In this document: positions 25,697-39,149 of the stretch, piece after piece
Position numbering within the stretch: position 1 is the stretch's first letter
Layout of the letters: the number at the start of each line of letters is the position of its first letter
DNA from: Rhizophagus irregularis
Taxonomy: Eukaryota > Glomeromycota > Glomeromycetes > Glomerales > Glomeraceae
Length of the DNA: 64,000 bases
Direction of reading: 5' to 3'
Assembly: GCF_026210795.1 (NCBI RefSeq)
Contig: NC_089436.1
Coordinates: 1,984,001 to 2,048,000 of the forward strand
Position numbers and translations under genes: made by a program
Notes under the pieces: model-generated
Database searches by the model: none
What the model was told of the DNA's origin: nothing
What the model saw: the letters and a program-made list of their open reading frames with translations, nothing else

Positions 25697-25891
25697 ATGA
25701 GTAAGTCAAATAGTGGAAAAAGCGTTAGTTATGCAAAAAAATCTGCCAATGACCGATCGAATGCTTTTAATAAGAACTCTCCAGCTTATAATAAAACGAC
25801 CGAAAATAGCAAGGGAGGTGGCACCTCTAAAGCATCTCATAATGCTGCAGCGAAAAACAATGAAATTATTAAAAATACTGGGAAAAAATAA
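25697..25891 (+). CDS. Small basic Ser/Lys/Asn-rich protein, 64 residues
   Basis: A single ATG frame MSKSNSGKSVSYAKK... ending NTGKK, strongly hydrophilic, with no hydrophobic core, signal peptide or known domain. It looks intrinsically disordered. A long pyrimidine-rich leader (25540-25690) precedes the ATG and a T-rich tail follows the stop, as for a short expressed gene. An overlapping frame 16 nt downstream (25713-25913) encodes a different 66-residue string and is taken as a shadow. No homologue is recognised; transcript evidence would decide. Confidence 0.45.
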   Translation: MSKSNSGKSVSYAKKSANDRSNAFNKNSPAYNKTTENSKGGGTSKASHNAAAKNNEIIKNTGKK

Positions 25892-26463
25892 ATGGAATCG
25901 TTCTCTCTTTTAGAAAAAAAATCGTTTTTTTTTTATTTTTCGCGTAAAATGTATTTGTTAAGAAATTTTTTTTTTCCCCTCAAATATCTCTCTTTCTTTA
26001 TATTTTAACGATTTTTCTTTTCTTTTTTGACTTTAAACGCGTCGTAAATATTATATTAATAATCTATACATTAAAAGAAGCTTTAAAATGATTTTCTTGT
26101 AATCAATTTACGACAATTAAAATAAAATGATTCAATAGTTTCTCGATTTAGACTCTCGTCTCATGTCAAATGATTTAAAAAAGTTAGTTGCCAACTTTTT
26201 TTTAGATCCAAATTTCGGATATAAAAAAAAAGTTACGTTTTGATACAACGCGTTATATAATATTTCTCCTTTCAAACGATGAATTCAGAATTTGAAACTT
26301 TCTATAAAGAAAAAGATGATGTAAGAAAGTTAAAAGTGAACCGATAGGTTTTTTTTTGTATTTATCAAAAATAAAATAAATAAGCATATATATATATATA
26401 CTCTGTATTTATTAATATAATATTGAAAAAAAATTTTTTTTCTAAAAAAAGACGAATATCGAC

Positions 26464-27108
26464 ATGAAAATTAACGATGAGAATATTAAAAATGATAATG
26501 AGGAATCTGACGATGACGAGAAATTTTATGATAAAGTTGATAATTACGCTAGAACTGTAAGATCTGAACTCGTTCTTAAAACTATCGAAAGTAATATCAT
26601 CAAAAAAACGAAAGAAACGAAAATCGAAGAATCTCCAAAGTCTAATCAATTAAATAACAAGAAATTCAAATGTAACTTTTCTGGATGTGAAAAAGCTTTT
26701 GTTCGAAAGAATAAATTAGTTATTCATATGAGGTACCATACGGGTGAACGACCATACGAATGTAAGGAACCTGGATGTGGAAAGAGTTTTACGCAATCTT
26801 ATAATTTAACATATCATACGAGAACTCATACTGGCGAACGTCCTTACATATGCCCCGAACCAGGTTGTGGAATGTCTTTTGCGATGTCCAGTCATTGTTC
26901 GCGTCATAAGAGAACTCATTCCGGGGAACGTCCTTACCAATGTAAAGAACCTGGTTGTGAAAAAAGTTTCGCGCAATTTTATAATTTGAAAGTTCATATG
27001 AGATCTCATACTGGGGAACGTCCATATAAATGTAGTGAACCGGGATGTGAAAAGAGATTTGCATATAATACTCCTTTAAAAGAGCACATGAAGACTCATA
27101 TTCATTGA
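26464..27108 (+). CDS. Five-finger C2H2 (TFIIIA/Zap1-like) protein
   Basis: A 214-residue uninterrupted frame. The N-terminal 65 residues are acidic and disordered ([12 protein letters not shown]). Five C2H2 fingers follow at about residues 70-92, 100-122, 130-152, 160-182 and 190-212. All have the spacing C-x4-C-x12-H-x3-H and linkers HTGERPY or HSGERPY. The x4 Cys spacing with GC (EPGCGKSF) is typical of TFIIIA-like and Zic/Gli-like fingers. It is probably a nuclear DNA-binding protein; the target is unknown. No intron is needed. A broken relative lies 360 bp downstream, suggesting a local duplication. Confidence 0.85.
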   Translation: MKINDENIKNDNEESDDDEKFYDKVDNYARTVRSELVLKTIESNIIKKTKETKIEESPKSNQLNNKKFKCNFSGCEKAFVRKNKLVIHMRYHTGERPYECKEPGCGKSFTQSYNLTYHTRTHTGERPYICPEPGCGMSFAMSSHCSRHKRTHSGERPYQCKEPGCEKSFAQFYNLKVHMRSHTGERPYKCSEPGCEKRFAYNTPLKEHMKTHIH

Positions 27109-27468
27109 ATAGATTTACAGTATCGTTTTTTTGGTGAGTACGACATTGATCATGTGACTGAATTAGTTTTAGAATTTTGATCTCGTATCAAAAGTCTACA
27201 ATTGGTAAATAAACATTAGAATCAAAAAGGTTTTAAAAAATGTTTTTTAAACTTTTATTGTTTTTTGTCGAGTTATTCTATTAAAGATTTTTACGCTCTT
27301 TTAATAATTAAATCCTTTCCTTCAGGTATAATTAATTATATTAATTATTTATATTTACAAAATAAACAACGTAAATAAATAATAATATAAAAATTATATA
27401 TACTGTATAGTATATTATATATTAATAAATTATCTCATTCTTTTATAATAATTATTATCATTATTTTA

Positions 27469-29215
<1,747 letters not shown>

Positions 29216-29383
29216 GAAGCATCAAAAAGATTGTGATGGGTAAAAATGATGAAAATGTACAAATTTGATAAATCATTGATATATTTAAAAGGTTGTAATA
29301 TGATATACAATTTACAAATAAATAAAATAAATAGATGAAATTTATTTTTTACGTTGGCACGTTATTAGAAAATACGTTATTTC

Positions 29384-31192
29384 TTAAGCGGAATGTTTTA
29401 CTTTTATTTTTACAGGCAATTCTTCGCAATGATTCACAACCGTTGAAGAATACTTTATACCTCCGCTCATGTCCATCAATTCCACATCATATTTTCTATA
29501 TAATAAAACCATCAATGCTTTCAACTGTAATATTGCCAGTTGTTTGCCCATACAAACTCTCGCGCCTCCACCAAAATGAAGTAAGGCGTTCTTTGGAATT
29601 TGTTGTTCACTATCCATAAAACGATCAGGATCGAATTTTTCTGGTTGGTTCCAATGAGAAGGGTGCATTTGTATAGCAGGTACATTTATAAAGAATTGCG
29701 TATTTGCAAGAAATTTATAACCTGCGATTTCATCAGGTTTTGCTGATACGCGAAATAAAACCGAAACCGTTGGCATTAAACGCGAAACTAAAAAAATTTG
29801 ATATAAACATTGTTTAAAATTTTAGTATAAAGAAAAATTTCAAACAAGACGAAAAAATTTTAGTCACCTTCTTTGATGATTGCTCCGCAATAATTCAACT
29901 TATTTAAATCTTCATATGTAATTTCACGATTCATATCTTTACCAAGAATCTTTTCCATTTCTTGTAACATTTTTTGTCTAACTTCAGGATAATGTGTAAG
30001 ATAGTAAACTACGTAACAAAATGTATTTGCGGTCTAAAAAGTAAAATTTAGACTAATAAATTAACTGTAAAAAATTTTTTTTTTCAAATATATATTTACA
30101 TACCGTATCAATTCCGCCTCCCATGATTTCATAAACATTTTCACGAACTTCATCTTCACTCATAGGTCTAGCGTCAATCAAATTATCTTTATCGGTTGTT
30201 TTTACATATTTAGGATCTCGATTTGTATTAATTGTTAATAATAAAGTTAACATATCAGCACTTAATTCTTCATCTGGATCGGCTTTCTCAATTTCTTTTT
30301 TTCTTTCTCTAATTAGTTCCAACACTTTACTATTTAACCACGCCACAACATCCAACAATTCTCTTGATTTTTTTCTATTTGCTGGAAGAATTGTTCTTAA
30401 TATCTTTGGGGTATCCTTAAAGAAAATACAAGCAACGAAATGTAATCTAATATAGTTTACAAATTTTTCTGATTCTCTTAAAAAATGATCATTATTACTT
30501 TCTCTTTCATCTTTATTCAAGGTATTGAAAGTGTTAAAATAATTAAGCAAAGCATAAGATTTTGTATTTGTAGTTAGATTAAAAACGGAATCAGTCATAA
30601 ATCTCCTCATCCAATTTGCCAAATCAAGTTCAATCTCTTGTTCTTTTGCGTCATTTAGATAACCAAGTTTTTCCCAATGCTTTTCCATTTCAAAAAATAA
30701 TTCTTCTGTATTTTTTACAGCTGTCTTTAAAAACTTAGGTGCCATTAACACTTGCACCACAATTCTTCTATTATATGCCCAACTATTTACATTTCTATTA
30801 AATACTATTCCTTTACTTGTCATATCCATTTTATCCAATCCTTCATTTTCGGTTGTACGATAAGGAAAATTATTATTTGTATATGGAGAAAGTAGTTTAT
30901 CTGTAAGACTTGCATTCGAAATCCAGATTTGTCTATTATTTAAAGTGAATAAACCTCCTGAATAAACCTCAAAAATATCACCATACTTTTTTTGGAGTTC
31001 TCTTGCCCATTGCGATGAATTCGGATGATAAGTTTCAAAATTTCCTATTAATGGAAAGGGGATCGGACCTGGGATTGGATGTTGTCTTGTAAAGTAACGA
31101 AAATAAAATTGTGATATGTAAGTTAAAACAAAGATAAAGATTAAATAAAGAAAATTTGGTGGATCAAAAATGAATTCTTTAATTAATGTCAT
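29384..31192 (-). CDS. Cytochrome P450 monooxygenase (copy 1)
   Basis: Exons 31192-30104, 30033-29868 and 29787-29384 give 552 residues. An N-terminal membrane anchor (FLYLIFIFVLTYISQFYF) is followed by the Pro hinge HPIPGPIPFPLIGN. The I-helix reads GGGIDT/TANTF across intron 1. The ExxR pair is Glu418-Arg421 (EVSR), then KFDPDRF. The haem loop is FGGGARVCMG with Cys497 as thiolate ligand. ER-bound oxygenase; substrate not predictable. Start taken at the first ATG (MTLIKEF). Paralogue of the plus-strand P450 at 33115: same first two intron positions, and shared blocks such as SHW..PEKFDP and LLYRKYDVEL. Confidence 0.93.
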
Positions 31193-31677
31193 GACTGGGA
31201 AAATCAATTTTTAATTTTTTGTTTTTTTAGGAGTTGGCTTTTATAATAAATTTTTAACCTTTCTTAATTTAGTTTGGTAAAATTGAACTCGTGATTCAAA
31301 CATTTGAAAAATTAACTTAATCAAGCTAAATCTCATTTTTTATTTGAATTCGCTCGATATAATAATCAAAATGAAATTTATAATTGACTTTCTTTGTAAA
31401 GAAAGTCCATCGGCCCTGATTGTTATCCCGAATCCCTGTTCAACTCTTGATGATCTGAAGTTCTTAATATAATTTGTAACCAAATTTATGGATTTGCAAT
31501 TTTTTTATAATAAAATATTTATAAAGGCTAACTTTTTTTGTTGTTGATCTTTGGTTCAGCTCGGCACTCGGCAATTATGAACAATTTTTGTTTTGCCGTT
31601 GCATGTTTTACCCATCATTTACTTTAATATAAATATATAATGCCCCAAAACACTTTTTTTCTTCTGTAGTAAATATA
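31193..31677. promoter_or_regulatory. Divergent upstream region, P450 copy 1 / GDPD
   Basis: 485 bp between two divergent starts. A weak hairpin aactttctttgtaaagaaagt is at about 31386-31406. No other element is seen. Confidence 0.4.
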
Positions 31678-32832
31678 ATGAATATGGAATGTAAGTTTAT
31701 GCCTTTTTTTTGTAATGATAATTTTTATTATTATTATAATGTAGCACAATGTAATTATCAACATAATAGCTAGTTATGGTTCATATTGTTTAATAAACCC
31801 ATGCTTTTTTTTTTTGGATAAAGCTGTTATTCCAGGAAGATGTGATTATGGGATGTCAAAAACCAGACCACTTGTTGTAGGTCACAGGGGTGCAAGTGCT
31901 AAATACCCTGAAAATACCGTTTTATCTATCGGACAAGCTATTGCAGATGGTGCTAATGCTATTGAATTTGGTAAAGCCATTTTGCAATTATTTCAATTTC
32001 AATCATCAATAAATTAATTTTTTTTTATTATCAATTAGATATTCACCCAACACTTGATAACGAGCTTGTTATAATGCATGACCCTTCATTGGATCGCACA
32101 ACCACGGGCAAGGGAATGATATCTGACAGGAATTATTTTGGAGACATTGAATTTCTCACTACACAAAAAGAACCACGTTGTCCTATTTCTCGATTTCAAG
32201 ATGTCCTTGACCTTCTTCTCAAAACCGAGAATTCTCATGTTTGGGCAGTAATTGATATCAAAATGCATAACTCACCTGAAATTCTTGTGACTTTAAGCAA
32301 AATTCTTAAATCATACAATGAAGATTTATCTGTATTTTCCAAACGAATTACATTAGGAATATGGCATCCAAAATTTATTTCATACGCAAAAACTCATTTA
32401 CCAGAGATTCCAATAGTACATATAGGTGTTTCGTTGGAAATAGCAAGAGATTATTTTAGTGATGCAGATGGTTATAATTTGAATTATATTGCACTATCTG
32501 GATATGAAGCTCAAAATTTTATTAAAGAAGCTCATACTAAAGGAAAACCAGTATTTGTATGGACTGTTAACAAGGAAGAGCATGCCAAAAACTGTCATAA
32601 TTGGGGAGTTGATGCCATAATGACTGATAAACCTAAATTTTTTGTAGATTTCTTTAAAAAATTCGAAAATGAACAAGAGGAATATGATGAAGTAAACGGA
32701 TTAGTAACTGAAAGAAGAAAGTTTTTTAATGTTGGTAAAGAAAGTTGGTATATGAATTTAACTTATTTCGGATATAGATTGTTATCTAGTTTTGTGGTAA
32801 AATTGAAATTTCGTAGATTTGGAGGGTTTTAA
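31678..32832 (+). CDS. Glycerophosphodiester phosphodiesterase
   Basis: Hydrolyses glycerophosphodiesters to glycerol-3-phosphate and an alcohol. Exons 31678-31690 (13 nt), 31824-31970 and 32039-32832 give 317 residues. The GDPD pattern is clear: LVVGHRGASAKYPENT (His25), then IEFDIHPTLDNELVIMHD with the metal-binding Glu and Asp and the second catalytic His, then LDRTT. Later blocks are VWAVIDIK and the C-terminal barrel strands GKPVFVWTVN and WGVDAIMTDKP. No signal peptide is seen, so it is probably cytosolic or ER-associated through its hydrophobic tail. The tiny first exon (MNME) is inferred from a good GTAAGT donor and fits the phase. Starting at a later ATG (MSKTRP) is the alternative. 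Confidence 0.88.
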
Positions 32833-33114
32833 TTATTTAATTTATGCGGTCAGTAACTTCAGTAACTTATTTTAAAAGATTATCAATTATTTATTTTATC
32901 GAGTAATTTTAACAAATATCAACCTAAAATGCAATAAACTCGTTCAAGTTACGATATGACATATAATGATGTAGTAGTATGCTAAAAAGTAAATTGATCG
33001 TATACTTAAAAAGTCGCGAGCTTATGCCAATTTTGGTCATGCACGTTGTAGATTGATAAACTCATTTCAATCAAAGTTTTGTTATTTTACATTCTTTTAA
33101 CGAACATTTTTAAG

Positions 33115-34988
33115 ATGTCATTTATTGATATAATAAAATTTTTGTTTTGGAACATAATAGGATATGCATTAGCTATCTTCACGTTTTATTTAGCATTCTA
33201 TTATTTTAAATATTTTTCTAGATACAGGCCGTTGCCAGGACCTTTTCCTCTCCCATTTGTGGGCAATCGTTTACAGTATAGAGGACATCCAGCAACATGG
33301 GCAAAGCGTCTTCATGAGGAATATGGAGATATTTGTGAAATATACATGGGTGGCGAACGACATATATGGATATCCAGAGCTGATTTAGTAGAAAAGATAT
33401 TTAGACCCTCATTAAATAATAATTATTTAATAAGAATAACACACAGAGAAGGATTAGATGAAATTGATGTTACTACGAAAGGAATTACGTTCAATAGAAG
33501 TTTAGATAGTTGGACGTTTAATAGAAAGTTCTTTAATCAGGCAATTAGTTCGTTGAGTTTTATGAAACAAAATGTTATTTGGACACAAAACTTATTCGAA
33601 GAGATGGAAGATTATTGGCGGGAATTAAAATTTCAGACAGAGAACACAAGTGGCAAAGAATTTACACTTAATATATCAGAATGGATGATAAGATTTACAA
33701 CAGATGTTATTTTCACTTTGACAACGAATAAAAGAGCTTATTCATTTGCTAATTATTTTAATCAATTGTCTAATACAAAAACAAAACAACATTCAGAAAT
33801 TGAAATGGTTGAATCAGAAAATCTTATTAAAAATATTCGTTCATGGCTTCATGCTTTGCAATTTTTTATGGATACACCTTCATTATGGAGAAAATATATT
33901 CCTAGTTTTAAAAAAAGATCTGAATATTTAAAAAGTGAGGTTGATCGATTGAATAATACTTTTATGGAATTGGTTAAACAGAGAAGAAAAGAAATTGAAA
34001 TGACACCGGAAGATGAGCAATTGATACCTGATATGTTGTCAATGTTGTTAACTGTAAATACACCAAGAGATGTTACAGCTAAACTTGCAGATGAACACCA
34101 TACAAGACCCCTGTCTGATGAAGAAGTCCGTGGAAATATCTTAGAAGTTATTAGTGCTGGAGTTGATACTGTATGTCTAATCATTGAAAGTTGATTTTTA
34201 ATTTTCTTGGAAACTTTATAAAAAAAATTATATATATATATATTTTCTTTTCTTTAGACAGCAAATACATTTTGCTTTATTGTATATCATCTTGGCCATT
34301 ATCCTGATGTCAAGGAAAAAATGCTTCAAGAATTCAATTCTGTCTTCAGAGATGATTTAAGTCGTCCAATCGAACATGAAGATTTGAATAAATTAGTTTA
34401 TTGTGACGCTATCATTAAAGAAGGTATTCTCACAATTATTAGTAATATATATATTTTTTTAATCTCAATTATTTTTTAATAATCTCACATTTTTTTTAAA
34501 AGTTTCTCGGCTTATGTCAATTGTGCCAGTGATATTTAGGATGTCAATAAAGGCAGATGAGATAGTAAAATATAGTTTTCCAGCAGGAACGCAAATTAAT
34601 GTTAACACGCATGTAATTCATACACACCCGTCACATTGGAAGGATCCTGAAAAATTCGATCCTTCACGATTTCTGAATCAAGGCGTTCCAGGTGGTAACA
34701 AAATAGCAAAGAACTCTCTGCTGATTTTTGGCGGAGGACTAAGGATGTGTCCGGTAATTCTTTGATTTTTTTTTCTTTTAATCTACAAGAATAAAAAAAT
34801 GATTCTTTTTTATTTTATAGGGTAAGAATTTAGCTATGACCGAATTGAAAGCTTTGATGGTTTTGTTGTATAGGAAATATGATGTGGAACTGGTAAATAT
34901 TAATGAACCTGTTAAATATCATTATTCCATTGTTAAATCTTGTGATGATTTAATGATTAGAATAAAAGACAGGAAAGAAAAGCAATAA
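33115..34988 (+). CDS. Cytochrome P450 monooxygenase (copy 2)
   Basis: Exons 33115-34170, 34258-34423, 34503-34753 and 34821-34988 give 546 residues. An anchor helix (IIGYALAIFTFYLAFYYF) precedes the hinge RPLPGPFPLPFVGN. The I-helix is SAGVDT/TANTF, and the ExxR pair is Glu407 to Arg410 (EVSR). The haem loop is FGGGLRMCPG with Cys490. The third intron falls inside the haem loop (after CP) and is absent from copy 1, so an intron was gained or lost after duplication. Copies 1 and 2 lie in opposite directions with the GDPD gene between them. Confidence 0.93.
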
Positions 34989-35413
34989 AAATAATGATGA
35001 ATAATTGAATATTATTATTATACAACAAACAAATATGCTTGAATTTGTATCTTCTTTATTTCCTCAAATATTGTAACTATATTTAATTATAACTATATTT
35101 AATTATTAAAGACCTCTTAAGTGGAAAGTTTTGCATATTTTCACGATTTTATGCGACGTAACAAAAAAAATTTTAAATGTGACGATTTATTTGATATACC
35201 TAAGACATAGTAAAAAATGATACTATTATGATATTCGTAGAGGATAAAAATAAAGTAAAAAATAACACGATTATGTTCGTAGAAAAAAAAACGAGGTAAA
35301 AATAAGATTATGTTATTCGTAGAAACTAAATCAAAGTAAAAAAATGACAATTACAAAAAGATCATAATATTATTATATTAAGCGTAAAGAAGAAATATTT
35401 TGTAAAGACAAAG
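34989..35413. other. Convergent intergenic region
   Basis: 425 bp between the 3' ends of P450 copy 2 (+) and the HMG-like gene (-). It has two short, imperfect direct units (about 35211-35250 and 35262-35300) with a shared ttatg..attcgtag core. No gene. Confidence 0.4.
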
Positions 35414-35687
35414 TTATTCAGCCGGCGGTTCTTGAACGTTCTTCGGATTTTCAGGTGAATCTTTCCATCTTTGAGCAACTAATTTGAAGGCTTCTTTATG
35501 ACTAATCTTTGGGTTGTCAATCTTTACTTTTGGGAGTTCGGTTTTCATAAACTTATTGTAAGGTGTGATTTTATTTCTACCTAAAAACAAAAGAAAAAAT
35601 TTTCAATAAGATAATTCCAATAATATGATTTAAATACAGTATACGGAGTTGATACATACCACCAAATACTTTCTTTGTTTTAGCCAT
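35414..35687 (-). CDS. Small HMG/YABBY-like protein, 64 residues
   Basis: Exons 35687-35660 and 35580-35414 join in phase to 64 residues, starting MAKTKKVFGG. The core TPYNKFMKTELPKVK followed by NPKISHKEAFKLVAQRWKDS matches the YABBY-like/HMG-box fold of small fungal proteins: PYNxFM helix, then P.ISH.EAF..VA..W. Ends with an acidic Pro-rich tail (ENPKNVQEPPAE). Probably a nuclear, DNA-bending or chromatin-associated protein. It is the whole domain and little else, so the short length is normal for this group. Head-to-head with UTP13, 213 bp apart. Confidence 0.85.
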
Positions 35688-35900
35688 TATTATTGTGTGG
35701 AAAGAGTGATCTTTGAGATGGATGAGTTTAAAAAAAAAATATGGCTTATATACTGTATTTATCGCGCACGCAAAATAAAAACACGTTATAACGCGTTTGT
35801 ATTTCATAGTGTAACAACCAAGTGTAACTAAGATGCGACGTAATCATGCTAATATCTGTCACGATAAGATTGATTATTTTTTTTTAATTTTTTATCAAAA
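35688..35900. promoter_or_regulatory. Shared divergent promoter region, HMG-like / UTP13
   Basis: 213 bp between two start codons on opposite strands; a compact bidirectional promoter is implied. No factor site is claimed. Confidence 0.5.
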
Positions 35901-38900
35901 ATGCCAAAAATGCCTGACACACCTATAAAACCGCAACATAAAATTAGTTTTAAGTCTACGTTAGCGATTGGATCGCTATTTACTGGCGGTAAGGCATCGA
36001 TTACACCCGATGAACAACATTTGATTACGACAATTGGAGAAGATATTGACGTTACTGATATTCAAAATGGAAAAATATTGTTCCGATTAAATGGTGTATG
36101 TAACTTATCATAATTAATTATGGAATCATCCTGTTAATTTAAAATCATTTTTAATTAATTGTTTAGGATACTGAAATCATTACAACCTTTATTATAACAC
36201 CAAATGGGAAATATTTAATAAGTTCATCACGTAGCCTTACAGTTAAAACATGGGACTTGAAAACAGGAAAATGCATGAGATCATTCAAGGTAATTTCTAC
36301 ATCAACAATTTTTGGTTTATCATTATTTAACTTATATTTAATGTGGGATGGTTAGGCACATGAAGCACCTGTAATTGTAATGGATGTTGATGAATCATCA
36401 ACTTTAGTTGCAACAGGATCAGCTGATAGTACAATAAAAATATGGGATATAGAGAGAGGGTATTGTACACATAATTTTCGTGGACATGGGGGAATTATAA
36501 GTTCATTAAAATTTTGGAAAGATGATTCTAAATGGATGTTAATTTCTGGTGCCGATGATTGTAATATTCGTATATGGGATTTGTCGAAAAGAAAGTGAGT
36601 TATTTTTTGCAAATTTGAAATTTTGATCAGGAAGAATCTACTTTTGATTCATTTTTCTTTGATTGTTTAGTTGTGTGGCTGTATTGAAAAGTCACGTCAG
36701 TATAATTCGTGGATTAGGCGTATCTAATGATGGCAAATATTTAATAAGCGGATCAAGAGATAAAGTTGTAAATCTTTGGGATTTGAATAAGAACAAATTG
36801 ATTAAAACATTTCCCATATATGAGGTATTATAATCTAACTATTTTTAAAGAAAATTTAGCTCGTAAATTATAATTTTTTTTTTTCATTTTTAGACAATTG
36901 AGACAATAGGAATATTAAATCCTGATACTTTCATATCCGAAATTGAAAATAGTATTGGTAGAGAATTATTTTATACTGGTGGCGATAATGGTAAATTAAT
37001 TATAAATTTATTTAATTCAACCCGACTTTTGTACTTATTTAATTTTGATTGTTAGGAATTATAAGAATATGGGATCTTCAAAGTGGCAAACTTGTTAAAG
37101 CACAGGATCCCGAAAAGAACGCGAAATATGGTATTTCAGACATCATGTATGTAAAATTTTCAAATAAAAAGTCTTTTTTCCTCAAAAATATTTAATTTAC
37201 TTTTTTGTAATCTAAATTCCTTTAGATATCTTCGCAAAAGCAATTGTTTGGTAGCCATAACTACGGACCAAAATATACTATTTTATAATATATCTTCCGG
37301 TTTAAAAAGAATAAAACAAATTGTAGGCCATAATGATGAAATAATAGATCTCGTCTATGTAGGTCCAACAGAATCACATTTGGCTATAGCAACGAATACA
37401 GAACAAATTCGTTTATTTAATATAGATTCATTTGATAATAATATTATTTATGGTCATAAAGATATTGTGATTTGTTTAGCAAAATCTTTTGATGGAAAAT
37501 TTTTAATATCAGGATCAAAAGATAATACTGCAAGATTATGGAAAATTAATGTTGAATCATATGAAGCGGAGGAAAGAATTAAAGGAAGTGGAATTTGTGT
37601 TGGACATACTGAAGCTATTGGAGCTGTTGCTTTACCTAATAAAAGTTTAAAGTTTTGTATAACTGGAAGTCAAGATCGGACTGTAAAATATTGGGACCTA
37701 TCTCAAGCAGGTAAGATTAAATTTTGTTAATCAAATTTTTTTTTTTGAAATTAAGTGTATTTTCACACTATTCTATTGTAGATCTGTCAAAGTGCGAAGA
37801 AGAGTATAGACCAAAAGCATTATATACACATCAAGCACATGAAAAAGATATAAATTCAATATCTATTTCATCAAATGATAAAATGTTCGCAACAGGATCA
37901 CAAGACAAAACTATTAAAATTTGGTCGGTTTCTGATGGAAAATTATTGGGAACTTGTACGGGACATAAAAGAGGTGTTTGGTGTGTACAATTCTCGCCAG
38001 TTGATTATACTATCGTATCAAGTTCCGGTGATAAAACCATCAAAATTTGGTCAACAAATGATTTTTCTTGTTTGAAAGTGAGTAAACCAATCCAAAAGTG
38101 AACTTTTAAAGCAAACATGACTATTTAAAATCTTTACTCCCTTTTTAAATTCAGACATTTGAAGGACACACAAATACAGTGTTAAGAGTCTCATTTATAA
38201 CTTCAGGTTTACAACTCATATCAAGTGGATCCGACGGTTTGATTAAATTATGGAATTGTAAATCAAATGAATGTGTAACTACATTAGATAATCATACAGA
38301 AAAAATTTGGGCATTAACTATACGAAAAGATGAAAATTTTGTTGCTTCGGGTGGTGGTGATTCTTTAATAAATTTATGGCAAGATTGTACTATTGAAGAA
38401 ATGGAAGCCCGTGTTAAGGAAGAGGAAGAATTAATTTTAAAGTGAGTAAAATTATAAATATCCTTAAAGAGAAATATCCTATAACGCATTCTTACTAATA
38501 TATTTTGCATTTAGGGAACAAGATTTGTCAAATTATTTGTTAAAGAAAGATTATAAGAACGCGATTATGCTTGCCATATCATTGAATCAACCATTTAGAC
38601 TTTTAAATCTGTTTACCGAAGTTCTTAATAACAGAGCTGAAGGTAAGTTGTAATCGCAAACATCTTTTGATATCATATGGATATTTAAAAGAACATGTAT
38701 CATATTACATTTTTAGGAGATAAGAGTATTACAGGATCTGAATCAATCGATAACATAATTGCAACACTTTCAAAAGAAAATCTAGAACAAGTACTAAAAT
38801 ATATTCGAGATTGGAATACAAATGCAAAAAATTATCGTACATCTCAAACTATTTTACATGCTATCGTCAAATCTTTTTCATCACAAGATTTATTGGAAAT

Positions 38901-39149
38901 TAATGGAATTAAAGATGTAAGTAAAATCATTTCCAACCTAAGTTAGAGTATGGTTTAGTTCTTGTTTTTTAGAAACTTAGAATTAATTTCTTGCTTAAAT
39001 TATAGATATTGGATGGAATATTATCATATACGGAAAGACATTATCAACGTTTGGATAGGTTAATTACAGATTCTTACATTGTTGATTATTCATTACACTC
39101 TATGGATTTATTAGGTCCTTTAGAACAAAACTTTATGGAAGAGGATTAA
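35901..39149 (+). CDS. UTP13: U3 snoRNP / SSU processome WD40 protein Utp13 (TBL3)
   Basis: Nucleolar component of the UtpB complex needed for 18S rRNA maturation. Twelve exons: 35901-36095, 36167-36289, 36356-36594, 36671-36824, 36894-36990, 37056-37146, 37226-37710, 37782-38077, 38155-38441, 38515-38642, 38717-38916, 39006-39149. This gives 812 residues; yeast Utp13 is about 817. Two sets of WD40 blades fill about residues 20-670, with clear GH...D...WD units (TGSADSTIKIWD, SGADDCNIRIWD, SGSRDKVVNLWD, TGSQDRTVKYWD, TGSQDKTIKIW, SSGDKTIKIW, SSGSDGLIKLW). The C-terminus is the helical Utp13 domain (AIMLAISLNQPFRLLNLFTE, ILSYTERHYQRLDRLI). Every intron is GT-AG and phase-consistent. Confidence 0.95.

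Noticed and set aside
26789-27064. Antisense open frames across the zinc-finger gene
   Set aside because: They are shadows of the repeated finger codons on the other strand.
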